64,000 nt of DNA from Chromatiales bacterium (GCA_027076405.1 JALTJN010000143.1:9501-73500), one strand, 5' to 3'; positions 1 to 9,257 are shown, counted from the first letter of the stretch. Numbers and translations: made by a program. Notes: generated by a model from the letters alone, not told the origin.

Positions 1-315
1 ATCGAGCCCTTGTTCTTTAATTTGGTCAAAGGACTCATAATATTTTTCAACATGTGCTTTACCCTTTTCACCGCGTGGTAATTCATTCAGGGTAAACGGA
101 TGCATATAAAACTGGGCAATAGAGTTGCTTTCGCCAACTAAACGAAAAAACTGGCGCTCGGTTGCAGACAATGCTGCATCCGGCATCATGTTCAATAAAC
201 CAATATGAAGCTCACGAATATCCTGCTTTACCGCATTATCACGATTTAAAACCGTTTCACCTTCAAGTTGCAGGCGTTTGAAAGTTGGTAATGTTGAGTT
301 GGCAACTAAAGGCAT
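1..315 (-). CDS. metA: Homoserine O-acyltransferase MetA family, 5' part only
   Basis: This is the N-terminal 105 codons of a reverse-strand gene that runs off the left edge. The protein starts MPLVANSTLPTFKRL and contains DIRELHIGLLNMMPDAAL followed by ATERQFFRLVGES, the typical opening of the MetA (HTS) family. These enzymes acylate homoserine with succinyl- or acetyl-CoA in methionine synthesis. Acyl donor specificity cannot be judged because the catalytic Cys/His/Glu region lies outside the window. The ATG at 313-315 fits the known family start. No SAM riboswitch is evident in the roughly 95 bases upstream. The family call is firm; the substrate is open. Confidence 0.9.
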   Translation of the reverse strand, partial: MPLVANSTLPTFKRLQLEGETVLNRDNAVKQDIRELHIGLLNMMPDAALSATERQFFRLVGESNSIAQFYMHPFTLNELPRGEKGKAHVEKYYESFDQIKEQGLD

Positions 316-411
316 AATTTAGTCCGTGTTTTTATCATTAGTTATTAAAAGCATTTCACTACATTGCTCATGGAGGCGCACAGAGAAACAAATAAAATAT
401 ATGGTTTAAAA

Positions 412-1263
412 TTAACTTTGTCTTTGGATGGCTTTTTCAATTAACGTCATCAACTCGTCTTTGCTGGTGACTTGTGCTAGTTCATCTGTTGTAATGGTAT
501 AACCATATTTTTCTGCAATCGCATCATAGCGCGGAATACGAGCGTAGAATAATTTTGGAAATATCCAGCGAACAAATTCATCCGGGTCAATCATTGCAAC
601 ATATTCTAATTTATTTTCTTTCATGTAAATATCAAGTTGCTCATCAAGAAAGGTTTCCCTGTAATACAAAGGCTTGGGATCAGACGCCGCTCGCTCAATA
701 AGAGACTTTTCATTTTTTTCAGTCGCCTTGATATATAAAATCAAAGTATGTTGCGCAAGAACCTCTAGTGTTTCTTCATCATCAAGCTCACAAACACTGC
801 CACCGGCATCGTTTATGAAATGTTTATAGTCATAAAGTTCCTGTGCTTTTTTAATAAAGGCAGGAACATCCCGCATAGTGGCAATTTCTGCCTGTCGGTG
901 CAGTTCCTGACGATATTTAAACTCATCCAGAGGTAGTCCATCTTTTTCAGGGTTACCTAATTTACCGAGAAAGCTGGCAACAGGCTGTAGATTATTAACA
1001 CTAATATTATTTTGAATATAGATAGAATCTGAGCGCAGTAAATCCCGCAAAAAAGGCACTTGCATGGCTTGTTTTTTAATATTATCCAAAATGGGTTCAT
1101 CAAGATAATGAGTACCAATTCGATAATCACCTGAAAAATGAAACCATTCATCAGTTGGCAGCATATTCGAGAGACGAGTTTTACCTACACCCGACATTCC
1201 CAAAAGGGTGATGCTTTTATGTTGCCAATTTTTAAATTTTTCTACACTGAGTTTCACTACCAT
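412..1263 (-). CDS. P-loop ATPase of unknown role
   Basis: A protein of about 283 residues with a Walker A motif GMSGVGKT near its N-terminus, preceded by a beta-strand-like ITLL segment. I recognise it only as a conserved nucleoside-triphosphatase-like protein. The rest is charged and soluble, with no membrane segment or signal peptide. I start it at the ATG at 1261-1263, which has GGGGAAG just before it; a TTG three codons upstream is possible. It lies upstream of metA on the same strand with a 96-base gap, and divergent from purT. Co-transcription with metA is possible, but no functional link is visible. Confidence 0.7.
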   Translation of the reverse strand: MVVKLSVEKFKNWQHKSITLLGMSGVGKTRLSNMLPTDEWFHFSGDYRIGTHYLDEPILDNIKKQAMQVPFLRDLLRSDSIYIQNNISVNNLQPVASFLGKLGNPEKDGLPLDEFKYRQELHRQAEIATMRDVPAFIKKAQELYDYKHFINDAGGSVCELDDEETLEVLAQHTLILYIKATEKNEKSLIERAASDPKPLYYRETFLDEQLDIYMKENKLEYVAMIDPDEFVRWIFPKLFYARIPRYDAIAEKYGYTITTDELAQVTSKDELMTLIEKAIQRQS

Positions 1264-1429
1264 CTTCCCCAATAATTCTTAATTCTGAGCTTATTGTAAG
1301 GGAGTTTTAGTGTTTTGTCCGTACCTAAACAATAAACTTTAACCTCCGAGTCCTCTGTGGTGAATTGTTTTTCTGGACTCAACCAATACATCAATTTATT
1401 ATGGTTATCTTTAATTTTAGAGAATTCAC

Positions 1430-2629
1430 ATGAAAATAGGCACGCCACTTTCAGCAACAGCAACACGTGTTATGTTGTTAGGTTCAGGTGAACTGGGTAA
1501 AGAAGTCATTATTGCATTGCAGCGTTTAGGTGTAGAAGTTATTGCGGTAGACAGGTATGAAAATGCTCCGGGACATCAGGTTGCTCATCGTTCATATACC
1601 ATCAATATGGCAGACGGTGAGGCTTTGCTTGATTTGGTGAAAAAAGAAAAGCCTGACTTAATTGTTCCGGAAATAGAAGCGCTCGATACCGATATGCTGG
1701 CGCAAGTCGAACATCAAGGTTTAGCAGAAGTTATTCCTAAAGCACGTGCAACACAACTGACCATGAACCGGGAAGGTATACGCACATTGGCGGCTGAAGA
1801 GCTTGGCTTACCTACTTCTAAATATGCCTTTGCTGAAAGTGAAGCTGAAATAAAACTGGCTATTGATAATGGTGTTGGTTATCCCTGTATTATTAAACCG
1901 GTGATGTCGTCGTCCGGCAAAGGCCAATCGACCATAAAAACAGAAGCTGATATCAGTACCGCATGGGATTACGCTAAAAGTGGAGGTCGAGTTGATCGCG
2001 GTCGCGTCATTGTTGAGCAGATGATTAATTTTGATTATGAAATTACCTTATTAACGGTTCGTGCTTTAAATGAAGCGGGTGAAACAGAAACGTATTTTTG
2101 TGAGCCGATAGGCCATGTACAGGTTGATGGTGATTATGTTGAAAGCTGGCAACCACAAGGGATGAGTGAAAAAGCAAAGCAAAGATCGCAAGAGATTGCT
2201 AAAGCTGTCACAAGTAATTTAGGTGGTCGTGGTTTATTTGGCGTTGAGTTATTTATTAAAGGTGATGATGTCTGGTTCAGTGAAGTCAGCCCGCGTCCGC
2301 ATGATACTGGTATGGTGACCATGGCAACACAGTATCAAAATGAATTTGAATTACATGCGCGTGCAATTTTAGGCTTACCCGTTTCTACAGTACTTCGTGA
2401 ACCCGGTGCAAGCGCTGTTATTTATGGCCAAATGAATGAAAAGGGCATTGCATTTGAAGGAGTTGAAAAGGCTTTAGCAGTACCACAAACAGACTTGCGC
2501 TTATTTGGTAAACCGGAAGCATTTTCTAAACGCCGTATGGGTGTGGCTTTAGCATATGGGAATAATATTGATGATGCACGTACAAGAGCAAAAGAAGCGG
2601 TAAGTCGGATTACACCGATTAAAAATTAA
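1430..2629 (+). CDS. purT: Formate-dependent phosphoribosylglycinamide formyltransferase PurT
   Basis: This cytoplasmic enzyme makes formyl-GAR from GAR, formate and ATP in step 3 of purine synthesis, the folate-independent alternative to PurN. The 399-residue length matches the family. The N-terminus has the dinucleotide-like [13 protein letters not shown]. An ATP-grasp core follows, with [15 protein letters not shown] as the glycine-rich ATP loop and the metal-binding [25 protein letters not shown] segment, which is diagnostic of PurT. The ATG start agrees with the family N-terminus. It is transcribed divergently from the P-loop ATPase gene and ends before a bulged hairpin shared with the convergent GcvR-like gene. 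Confidence 0.96.
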   Translation: MKIGTPLSATATRVMLLGSGELGKEVIIALQRLGVEVIAVDRYENAPGHQVAHRSYTINMADGEALLDLVKKEKPDLIVPEIEALDTDMLAQVEHQGLAEVIPKARATQLTMNREGIRTLAAEELGLPTSKYAFAESEAEIKLAIDNGVGYPCIIKPVMSSSGKGQSTIKTEADISTAWDYAKSGGRVDRGRVIVEQMINFDYEITLLTVRALNEAGETETYFCEPIGHVQVDGDYVESWQPQGMSEKAKQRSQEIAKAVTSNLGGRGLFGVELFIKGDDVWFSEVSPRPHDTGMVTMATQYQNEFELHARAILGLPVSTVLREPGASAVIYGQMNEKGIAFEGVEKALAVPQTDLRLFGKPEAFSKRRMGVALAYGNNIDDARTRAKEAVSRITPIKN

Positions 2630-2649
2630 ATAATATTTAAAACGGGATG

Positions 2650-2696
2650 ACTGCTATGTTATTTGCATATCTTGATTATAAAATATGCATAGCAGT
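2650..2696. terminator. Bulged hairpin between convergent purT and gcvR-like gene
   Basis: ACTGCTATG at 2650-2658 is complementary to CATAGCAGT at 2688-2696, with an inner GCATAT/ATATGC pairing at 2665-2670 and 2683-2688 and a bulge between them. The 3' side on the plus strand runs into AAAATAAA rather than T, so as a Rho-independent terminator it is imperfect. It lies between two convergent genes, where a bidirectional terminator would be expected. Confidence 0.4.
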
Positions 2697-2714
2697 AAAA
2701 TAAACATGAATAAT

Positions 2715-3242
2715 TTAACGTTTACTTTCCAAACTTGCATCCAGATTTAAGTCATCACAAAAAGTAACAAACTCATCGCGTAAAGATTTAATAGAACTGT
2801 CTGTTGGTACACTGATTGTCATTTCCAGTGAAAACATCGGTGTTCCGGTGTGTGCAGCCGGATAGGTTTTTGTTTCGATTTCTTCAATGTTTAAATGACG
2901 ACTAGATAGAAAATCTGAAATATTATGGACAATACCGGGATGATCCATAGAAACAACTGAAACCTGATAAGGAAGGCGTTTTTGATTTTTTTCCTGAGTC
3001 CGGGTTTCTTTTGCGATTAATGTCAGGTTTAATTTTGCGCCGGTTGCTTCAAGTTTGGATATGATGTTATCAATACATTCCTGACTACCACTTACCAGTA
3101 GCATCATTGCAAATTCACCGCCTAACACGGTCATACGGCTTTCGGAAATATTGCCACCCTGATCCAGAACCGCTTTTGATAATTCATTGACGATACCGGG
3201 CTTATCATTACCCAAAGCAGAAATCACAAGATTTTTCATCAT
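2715..3242 (-). CDS. gcvR: GcvR-like double-ACT regulatory protein
   Basis: The 175-residue protein has two ACT domains, roughly 1-80 (opening KNLVISALGNDKPGIVNELS) and 93-172 (opening YQVSVVSMDHPGIVHNIS). This is the architecture of GcvR, the glycine-sensing partner that restrains GcvA at the glycine cleavage operon in enterobacteria. Other double-ACT proteins also exist, and no gcvA or gcv gene is in view, so the specific role is inferred. It begins with two consecutive ATG codons. It converges with purT, itself a one-carbon/formate enzyme, which is a suggestive but unproven connection. Confidence 0.75.
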   Translation of the reverse strand: MMKNLVISALGNDKPGIVNELSKAVLDQGGNISESRMTVLGGEFAMMLLVSGSQECIDNIISKLEATGAKLNLTLIAKETRTQEKNQKRLPYQVSVVSMDHPGIVHNISDFLSSRHLNIEEIETKTYPAAHTGTPMFSLEMTISVPTDSSIKSLRDEFVTFCDDLNLDASLESKR

Positions 3243-3351
3243 TTTATGGCCTATATTAAGCTGAACTATGTCTATAATAGATAAGAATGAGTCTTGATGC
3301 TATTAGTTTGATCGGTTGCATATGAAATAAAGATAAAATTAAGGTGAAATA

Positions 3352-3711
3352 ATGGAAAAAAAAATTGAAATACAGGGTAAAGCGGTTGCGGTTAGCTTAA
3401 GTAAAGCTGCTGAAAAGGCATTAGCAACAAGGGATAAAAAACTCATAGCAGAAATGGAATTATATTTTAGTTGTTTAATTCGCAAACAGGTTCGTTTTAA
3501 AGAAAGTGCCGAGGGTAATCTGGTTGATGTGACAGAACAACTGGCCGTCCGCTTTCGCCCAGTTATGACCAAATCTTGTGGTATTGATTATGAAGGAGAT
3601 GAACCACCCTTAACTGATTTTCCTATTCAAAAACCGGAAGCCTTTGTTCCGCACTGGTTAAAAATTGATTTTAAAAATAATGAATGGAGCGGGGAATTTG
3701 GCTTTAATTGA
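3352..3711 (+). CDS. Conserved hypothetical protein, 119 aa
   Basis: I do not recognise a named family. It is a small soluble protein starting MEKKIEIQGKAVAVSLSKAA, with a short helical N-terminal half, a segment LYFSCLIRKQVRFKE, and a C-terminal half rich in Pro and aromatic residues ending in WSGEFGFN. There is no signal peptide or membrane segment. Its codon use looks like that of its neighbours. AAGGTGAAATA lies just upstream of the ATG as a plausible ribosome-binding site. It is a single gene between gcvR and yheS. The composition looks like a real protein, but the function is unknown. Confidence 0.7.
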   Translation: MEKKIEIQGKAVAVSLSKAAEKALATRDKKLIAEMELYFSCLIRKQVRFKESAEGNLVDVTEQLAVRFRPVMTKSCGIDYEGDEPPLTDFPIQKPEAFVPHWLKIDFKNNEWSGEFGFN

Positions 3712-3820
3712 TCATTCCTGAGATTGCCGCGGTCATCTTTTCCCTCGTAATGATGTTCTTATCTTTATAATTTGTTGGCTCCGCGGTGCTTGAGCCAAGC
3801 AAGCTACAGGTAAACAATAT

Positions 3821-3860
3821 GTTTTTCTCTGTGAACCTCCGTGTCCTCTGTGGTTCATTA
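3821..3860. repeat. Dispersed intergenic repeat (CCTCCGTGTCCTCTGTGG type)
   Basis: The core CCTCCGTGTCCTCTGTGG, preceded by CTCTGTGAA, lies in the gap upstream of yheS. A related copy (CCTCCGAGTCCTCTGTGG) is at 1339-1370 before purT, an inverted copy is at 25573-25609 after moaE, and more distant relatives are around 44361-44390 and 44449-44470. All are intergenic. The rest of this gap (3712-3820) shows only a short CCGCGG-flanked stretch with no gene. Confidence 0.6.
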
Positions 3861-3900
3861 TTATAATAAAATTCAGCCTGAATTCTGGTAAACTTAGCCT

Positions 3901-5796
3901 ATGCTAAAGTTTACAAATTTATCTTTACGTCGCGGTCCTCGCGAACTACTGCAAGATGTTGATTTAACAATATACCATGGCCAGAAAGTGGGTATTACCG
4001 GCAGTAACGGGGTAGGAAAATCCAGTTTATTTGCTTTAATTCTCGGCTCTTTGCATGCAGATACGGGTGATGTTTTTTTACCTAAAAACCTTGTTATTGC
4101 ACACGTGGCACAGGAAACACCGGCGCTGGATAGTACTGCAATTGAATATGTACTCGATGGTGATGTTCAGTTACGTCAACTCGAACATAATATTAAGAAA
4201 GCTGAAAATAGTAATGATGGTGAAGCCTTGGCGCACCTTTATTCTGATATGGAAGCGATTGACGGTTATAGCGCAAATAGCCGTGCAGCGACATTGCTCC
4301 ATGGTTTGGGGTTTACGACTGCTCAGGAGTCAGCTGAAGTAAAACAGTTTTCCGGCGGCTGGCGTATGCGTCTTAACCTTGCTCAGGCACTCATGTGTCG
4401 CTCCGATATTTTATTACTTGATGAGCCAACTAATCACCTTGATTTGGATGCCGTGATTTGGCTTGAAACCTGGTTAAAAAATTATAAAGGCACATTATTA
4501 CTTATATCTCATGATCGGGATTTTTTAGATAACGTCGCTGACAATATCGCCCATATTGAAAACCAGGGTATTACTTTATACAGCGGTAATTATTCTGCTT
4601 TTGAATTACGTCGAGCCGAGTATCTGGCAACACAACAATCCGCCTATGAAAAGCAGCAACGTGAAGTGCAGCACATGCAAAAATTTGTCGAGCGTTTTAA
4701 GGCAAAAGCAACAAAAGCTAAACAGGCACAAAGTCGGGTTAAGGCTCTGGAACGAATGGAGTTAATTGCCCCTGCACATGTTGATTCGCCTTTTAACTTT
4801 CATTTTCGTCAGGCTGAAAAAATGCCAAACCCGCTTATTACTTTAAATGAAGTTGCGATTGGTTATTCAGAAACACCGCTTTTAGAAAAAGTAAAACTCA
4901 CCATACATCCGGGGGATCGCATTGGTTTACTCGGACACAATGGCGCGGGTAAGTCGACTTTAATTAAATTGTTGTCCGGCGAATTGACTGCCTTGCAGGG
5001 AGAAGTCACGACAGCTAAAGAGTTAAATATTGGTTATTTTGCTCAACATCAATTGGAACAGCTTGATTTTGAAGCCAGTCCTTTATTACATTTACAGCGT
5101 ATTGATGCAAAAGCAACAGAAAGTGATTTGCGTAAATATTTAGGTGGTTTTGCTTTTAATAATGACATGGCTATTGAACCGGTTGCACCGTTATCAGGTG
5201 GTGAAAAAGCACGACTGGTTTTAGCGTTACTTGTTTATCAAAAGCCCAATTTACTTCTTTTGGATGAACCGACTAACCATCTGGATCTGGAAATGCGTCA
5301 TGCTTTAACGATTGCCATGCAGGAGTTTGAAGGTGCAATGATCATTGTCTCGCATGACCGGCATTTATTACGTACAGTAACTGATAACTTGCTTTTAGTC
5401 GCTAATGGTCGGGTTGTTGAGTTTGATGGTAGTCTGGAAGATTATAGAGACTGGTTAAGCCAGCAAAATAAAAATAATATTCCTGAAAAAAAGAGTGATG
5501 TCATTGCTCATGACGGGCAAAATAAAAAGCAACTCCGGCAAAATGCAGCAGAGAAACGAAAATTACTGAAACCATTACAAAACAAATTGAAAAAACTTGA
5601 AAAACAAATGGAAGCGTTAACAGTAAATAAGGAATTATTAGAAGCACAACTGGCAGATAATGATATTTATAATGAAAGTAATAAAGAGAATTTAAAGAAA
5701 TTGTTAGAAGAACAGGGCCAGGTTGATAATAATTTACAACAAGTTGAAATGGACTGGTTAGAAGCGAGTGAAGAGCTTGAGCTGGCGAATGTTTAA
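3901..5796 (+). CDS. yheS: ABC-F family ATPase YheS
   Basis: ABC-F proteins are soluble twin-ATPase translation factors acting on the ribosome, not transporters. This 631-residue protein has two ABC cassettes with Walker A GSNGVGKSS near residue 35 and GHNGAGKST near 345. The signatures are FSGGWRMRL and LSGGEKARL, and Walker B/D-loop DEPTNHLDLD/E occurs twice. The inter-domain linker contains RFKAKATKAKQAQSR and ERMELIAPAHVDSPF, which match E. coli YheS closely. A C-terminal coiled coil (about 540-625) matches the YheS tail. The ATG is at the expected family start. It lies 33 bases upstream of the NnrS gene and may be co-transcribed with it. Confidence 0.95.
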   Translation: MLKFTNLSLRRGPRELLQDVDLTIYHGQKVGITGSNGVGKSSLFALILGSLHADTGDVFLPKNLVIAHVAQETPALDSTAIEYVLDGDVQLRQLEHNIKKAENSNDGEALAHLYSDMEAIDGYSANSRAATLLHGLGFTTAQESAEVKQFSGGWRMRLNLAQALMCRSDILLLDEPTNHLDLDAVIWLETWLKNYKGTLLLISHDRDFLDNVADNIAHIENQGITLYSGNYSAFELRRAEYLATQQSAYEKQQREVQHMQKFVERFKAKATKAKQAQSRVKALERMELIAPAHVDSPFNFHFRQAEKMPNPLITLNEVAIGYSETPLLEKVKLTIHPGDRIGLLGHNGAGKSTLIKLLSGELTALQGEVTTAKELNIGYFAQHQLEQLDFEASPLLHLQRIDAKATESDLRKYLGGFAFNNDMAIEPVAPLSGGEKARLVLALLVYQKPNLLLLDEPTNHLDLEMRHALTIAMQEFEGAMIIVSHDRHLLRTVTDNLLLVANGRVVEFDGSLEDYRDWLSQQNKNNIPEKKSDVIAHDGQNKKQLRQNAAEKRKLLKPLQNKLKKLEKQMEALTVNKELLEAQLADNDIYNESNKENLKKLLEEQGQVDNNLQQVEMDWLEASEELELANV

Positions 5797-5829
5797 AAAT
5801 ATCGAATAAAGAACCAAGAGGAAATAGTT

Positions 5830-7023
5830 ATGGCAATACAAATTGATGATCCGGATAATAAAAACTCAAAGGGTTTTGCTCTTTTTGCTTTAGGTTTTCG
5901 TCCTTTTTTTCTTTTAGCAGCTTTTTCTGCACCTGCACTTATCTTTTTATGGCTAATGCAGCTTTCAGGTAAAATTTCTGTACCGGCTTATTATTCTTCA
6001 GTTGGCTGGCATGCTCATGAAATGCTATTTGGTTATGCTGTTGCGGTGATTGCCGGTTTTTTACTGACCGCAGCAGGGAACTGGACGGGAAAAAAAATGA
6101 TTAATGGTAGTCAGCTATTTATCCTGTCGCTTGTGTTTTTATCGGCGCGTTTTGCTCCCTTTTTATCTGACATTCCAAATGGTTTAATTGCCTTTCTTGA
6201 TTTAAGTTTTATTCCGTTAGTGGCCTTTCTTCTCGCTGTTCCTGTTATTCGAGCCAAGCAGTGGTCTAATTTTATTTTTGTTCCTTTACTGCTGACAATG
6301 GCAGCTGCAAATTTAATGGTTCATTTGAGTGCATTGGGTTTAATAAATAGCTCGATTGTGACAGGTAGCCGAATGATGCTTTATCTGGTTGTTTTGTTAA
6401 TTGTGATTATGGGTGGACGGGTTATTCCTTTTTTTACAGAACGAGGTGTAAATGGTGTTATAACAAAAAAATGGAAATGGATAGAAATTTTATCACCTGC
6501 GAGTGTTGTTGCCGTTGTGGCGGCTGATATTATTTTAAGTAATAAAATCATTATTGGATATCTGGCTCTGTTTACAGCAGTGGTTCATTTAATTCGTCTT
6601 GCCGGCTGGTATTCAAATAAAATTTGGTCAGTGCCATTAGTATGGATATTACAGATAGCATATTTCTGGTTTGTCATTGGCTTTATGCTTAAAAGTCTGG
6701 TTATATTTGATTTAGCGCAAAGTATTTTTTCTTACCATGCATTTACTGTGGGTGGCATCGGAATTATGACGTTAGGGATGATGGCCAGAGTCAGTCTTGG
6801 CCATACAGGGCGGGAAATGAAACTTCATCGATGGATGGTCTTATCATTCATTCTCATTAATATCGCTGCCATTGTTAGGGTGATACTTCCTATATTTATA
6901 ACAACGTCATACATGCAGCTAATTAATATTGCCGGCTGGTTATGGATCACTTCTTTTGTCATTTACATTGTTATTTATACACCGATGTGGATCCAGCCGC
7001 GTGTTGATGGCAGAGATGGCTAG
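5830..7023 (+). CDS. nnrS: NnrS family heme-copper membrane protein
   Basis: The 397-residue protein has about twelve hydrophobic segments. It opens with the NnrS pattern FALGFRPFFLLAAFSAP and contains GWHAHEMLFGYAVAVIAGFL and VMGGRVIPFFTERGV, the conserved His- and Arg-bearing segments of the family. NnrS proteins are tied to nitric oxide/nitrosative stress and denitrification contexts in other bacteria, acting in the inner membrane. The ATG is preceded by AAGAGGAAATAGTT, a good ribosome-binding site. No denitrification genes are nearby, so a protective role is an inference. Confidence 0.9.
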   Translation: MAIQIDDPDNKNSKGFALFALGFRPFFLLAAFSAPALIFLWLMQLSGKISVPAYYSSVGWHAHEMLFGYAVAVIAGFLLTAAGNWTGKKMINGSQLFILSLVFLSARFAPFLSDIPNGLIAFLDLSFIPLVAFLLAVPVIRAKQWSNFIFVPLLLTMAAANLMVHLSALGLINSSIVTGSRMMLYLVVLLIVIMGGRVIPFFTERGVNGVITKKWKWIEILSPASVVAVVAADIILSNKIIIGYLALFTAVVHLIRLAGWYSNKIWSVPLVWILQIAYFWFVIGFMLKSLVIFDLAQSIFSYHAFTVGGIGIMTLGMMARVSLGHTGREMKLHRWMVLSFILINIAAIVRVILPIFITTSYMQLINIAGWLWITSFVIYIVIYTPMWIQPRVDGRDG

Positions 7024-7557
7024 TTATGATTTTGAAAAGGCCTTGACCTGTTCAAAATCCAGGTGGTCACCTTCATCTTTACCGTAGTAAGCGGTTGTCA
7101 CCTTTCCTTCTCGATTAATAAGAAAATCAGCAGGCATGGTAATTAAGCTACCTTTAATAATTAAAGGTAGATAGCCTTTTAGCATTCCCTTTAATAAGGT
7201 TGGTAGTCGAAAAATCATACCTTTTAACATGCCGGCAAAAGAATGTTCGATGCCGTATTGTCTGTAATATTGATTACTTTCATCCGCCAGGATTGGAAAA
7301 GGGGCACGATGATCTTTTGTATGCCGGGTCAGGTTATCCAGAGGTGAGTCAAAAATTGCAACAATGGTAAAATCATCACCAAACTCATCAAATCGTTTCA
7401 CAAGTTCATTAACTCGTAAATTACAAAATGGACAACTGGCAAAGCGAAAAAAAGATATCATGAAAGGCTTTCCCTCAAGACTTTGAGTATTAAAGACAGA
7501 GCCGTTAATATCAGGAAGCTGGATGTTTATTATATTAGAACCCGGTGCAAGACTCAT
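7024..7557 (-). CDS. Peroxiredoxin-like (AhpC/TSA fold) protein
   Basis: A 177-residue thioredoxin-fold protein of the AhpC/TSA type. After a beta-hairpin opening comes MISFFRFASCPFCNLRVNE, where a CPFC pair sits at the usual redox-active position. DFLINREGKVTTAYYG near residue 150 is the typical cis-Pro/beta-strand region. There is no signal peptide, so it is probably cytoplasmic. A 30-residue insert rich in Met, Leu and Gly (around 108-137) is hydrophobic and may touch membrane. It converges with nnrS, with no spacing between the two stop codons. Its substrate is unknown. Confidence 0.8.
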   Translation of the reverse strand: MSLAPGSNIINIQLPDINGSVFNTQSLEGKPFMISFFRFASCPFCNLRVNELVKRFDEFGDDFTIVAIFDSPLDNLTRHTKDHRAPFPILADESNQYYRQYGIEHSFAGMLKGMIFRLPTLLKGMLKGYLPLIIKGSLITMPADFLINREGKVTTAYYGKDEGDHLDFEQVKAFSKS

Positions 7558-7635
7558 AAAATCACCTTAAATGTTTTTTGAATATAAAGTTAGTACGTTT
7601 AAGATGAAGTTAGTTCCCGTCATAAAAGTATCACC

Positions 7636-8328
7636 TTAATAGAGAGAATGGAAAATACGACTTTGAAACCAGAGTAAAGAGGGATAAGCGGCTATCCATA
7701 TCCAGAAAAACCGGTTTAACCCGAAGAAACAGGCATTTAAGAAATGAAACGCGGCTGTAATAACAAGCATGGCAATTAAACTATGATTAGAAAATAATGA
7801 TAAGGGGAAAAGCAGTTCAAAGAGCATAACAATCCAGGAGGCAATAAATAATGTACGCGGCGAGTTTGCCCTGCGTCGTAAAGATTCACTAACAGGGTAA
7901 GCGGAAAATTGAAATACATCGCGTAGGGCGCGGCCGTTACGCCAGTCAGGGTTTACTATTTTGACCAGACCAGAAATAAAATAAGACAATATGAGTTGCA
8001 ACGCAAGGTAGCCAAAAGCCAGTTCTTGCCAGCGTAGAGAAGGGGCGAGATGTGCCAGAGTGAGACAGAATAAAATGAGCAAACTCATACGATCTGCGCC
8101 ACCGTTATATGGACCTTGAAAACGCTGTAAAATTGCCAGACTTAACAGTAATAACAAAACACTGACCGCTGTTGTCTGATATCCAAGAATAAGGAACAGC
8201 GAGAGCAGCAACCGAATTAAAAATAAACGTCTTTCATAAGTAAACGAGATAACATGTTCAATACTTTGTTGTACGAAGGCAAAGCCCATTAATATTTCTG
8301 TTAATCGAATCGCACTATCAAGAGTCAT
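7636..8328 (-). CDS. HTTM-domain membrane protein
   Basis: The 230-residue protein is almost entirely membrane-spanning. It contains YNGGADRMSLLI and FISGLVKIVNPDWRNGRALRDVFQ, which resemble the signature segments of HTTM proteins, the membrane module of vitamin-K-dependent carboxylase relatives. The bacterial function is unknown. Its start overlaps the stop of the upstream 151-aa gene by four bases (ATGA), so the two are translationally coupled. Together with the DCC-family gene it forms a three-gene set; HTTM and DCC proteins are often neighbours in other genomes. Confidence 0.7.
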   Translation of the reverse strand: MTLDSAIRLTEILMGFAFVQQSIEHVISFTYERRLFLIRLLLSLFLILGYQTTAVSVLLLLLSLAILQRFQGPYNGGADRMSLLILFCLTLAHLAPSLRWQELAFGYLALQLILSYFISGLVKIVNPDWRNGRALRDVFQFSAYPVSESLRRRANSPRTLFIASWIVMLFELLFPLSLFSNHSLIAMLVITAAFHFLNACFFGLNRFFWIWIAAYPSLLWFQSRIFHSLY

Positions 8329-8780
8329 GTTATTTCGCCTGATGAAAGAGGATGAATGCGAGAAATAAACATGACTTCTTCATGTAGATGCAATCCATTT
8401 CGCCGGATAATTAGCAGGCGAAATTGCAGGCGGGTTGCCATTTTTAGTGAGTTGTTTTCGGGATGAGTAGCGAGATCTTTTTTAACTCTCTGCAATATTT
8501 CATTTTCACTATGTTCTGTATAGTGTTGCAGGATACGTTCAGCACAACTTACCAAAAACAATGATTCATTCCACGTTGGATTCCAAAGCATTCGTTTAAG
8601 CATTTTTATAAACGGAAGCTTTGCAGGACGGGGACGAAACTCAAGCCATTCTTGTACCTGTTTTGTATCTGGATTTAATAAAGAGTACTGAATACGCGGG
8701 GATGGCGCTATGCTATCAAAAAAATTCCACGAAGGAATTAAGGCGGGCAGTAGCAGTTTTAATGGTTGTAATAGATTCAT
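8325..8780 (-). CDS. Hypothetical protein between DCC and HTTM genes
   Basis: I do not recognise this 151-residue protein. It starts with a short hydrophobic stretch (MNLLQPLKLLLPALIPSWNF) that may be a membrane anchor. A basic, Trp-containing segment (EWLEFRPRPAKLPFIKMLKR) and helices follow. Its stop overlaps the start of the HTTM gene, and it lies 5 bases downstream of the DCC gene, so it is the middle gene of an operon. A membrane-associated partner of the HTTM protein is the natural guess, but only by position. Confidence 0.65.
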   Translation of the reverse strand: MNLLQPLKLLLPALIPSWNFFDSIAPSPRIQYSLLNPDTKQVQEWLEFRPRPAKLPFIKMLKRMLWNPTWNESLFLVSCAERILQHYTEHSENEILQRVKKDLATHPENNSLKMATRLQFRLLIIRRNGLHLHEEVMFISRIHPLSSGEIT

Positions 8781-8785
8781 TATTA

Positions 8786-9178
8786 TTAATTTTTATTGTC
8801 TATGGATGGTATTTGACATTTGTTATATTTCCCCAACCATTGATAGCGGTTTTTTGCTATTTTCGAATAAATATAATCCCGAAGAAATTTTGGGACATAT
8901 TTCAGAAGAGCGAATATTTTTACCGGATAAGACAGTTGCTGTAGTATTTTTAGGATCTCGGTACTTTTTTCATATACGATATTGTTCTCGATAACTATAA
9001 TGCTGTTAAAGTTTTTTGTTGGTAAGTTCAAATCAACAAGTATATATTGTCCTTTTTTTGATTGCATGGATATTAGTTCAAAGTTTGAATTATTGTCATA
9101 ACGAATAACTAAGCGACACCATGCATTGCAGAGTTTGCAGATGCCATCAAATAATATTATTTTTTTATCTGTTTTCAA
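8786..9178 (-). CDS. DCC-family (DUF393) thiol-oxidoreductase-like protein
   Basis: The 130-residue protein carries the family motif ILFDGICKLCNAWCRLVIRYD near its N-terminus, a CxxC pair in a DxxCxxC context. It also has SIIVIENNIVYEKSTEIL and a tail PKFLRDYIYSKIAKNRYQW, both typical of DCC proteins, which are predicted thiol-disulfide oxidoreductases. The start is a TTG at 9176-9178; no ATG lies upstream of the motif. No clear ribosome-binding site is visible. It is the first gene of the DCC/unknown/HTTM set. Confidence 0.8.
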   Translation of the reverse strand: MKTDKKIILFDGICKLCNAWCRLVIRYDNNSNFELISMQSKKGQYILVDLNLPTKNFNSIIVIENNIVYEKSTEILKILQQLSYPVKIFALLKYVPKFLRDYIYSKIAKNRYQWLGKYNKCQIPSIDNKN

Positions 9179-9212
9179 AATCAGAGATAATATTTATCGC
9201 TATAACAAAAAA

Positions 9213-9257
9213 TGCCAAAGCTAACTTTTTCATTAATTAAAAAAATTAGCTTTGGCA
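9213..9257 (-). terminator. Rho-independent terminator of the DUF2799 lipoprotein gene
   Basis: A perfect 12-bp stem, TGCCAAAGCTAA at 9213-9224 with TTAGCTTTGGCA at 9246-9257, encloses a 21-nt AT-rich loop. Read on the minus strand the stem is followed by TTTTTTG. It lies about 40 bases beyond the stop of the minus-strand lipoprotein gene and upstream of the DCC operon, so it probably separates the two transcripts. Confidence 0.7.

Noticed and set aside
316..411. SAM riboswitch upstream of metA
   Set aside because: I looked for the SAM-box core and paired stems and saw none.
8621..8994. Two plus-strand open frames opposite the DCC and 151-aa genes
   Set aside because: They are antisense to two coupled genes, one of which has clear family motifs; they lack ribosome-binding sites and recognisable motifs.
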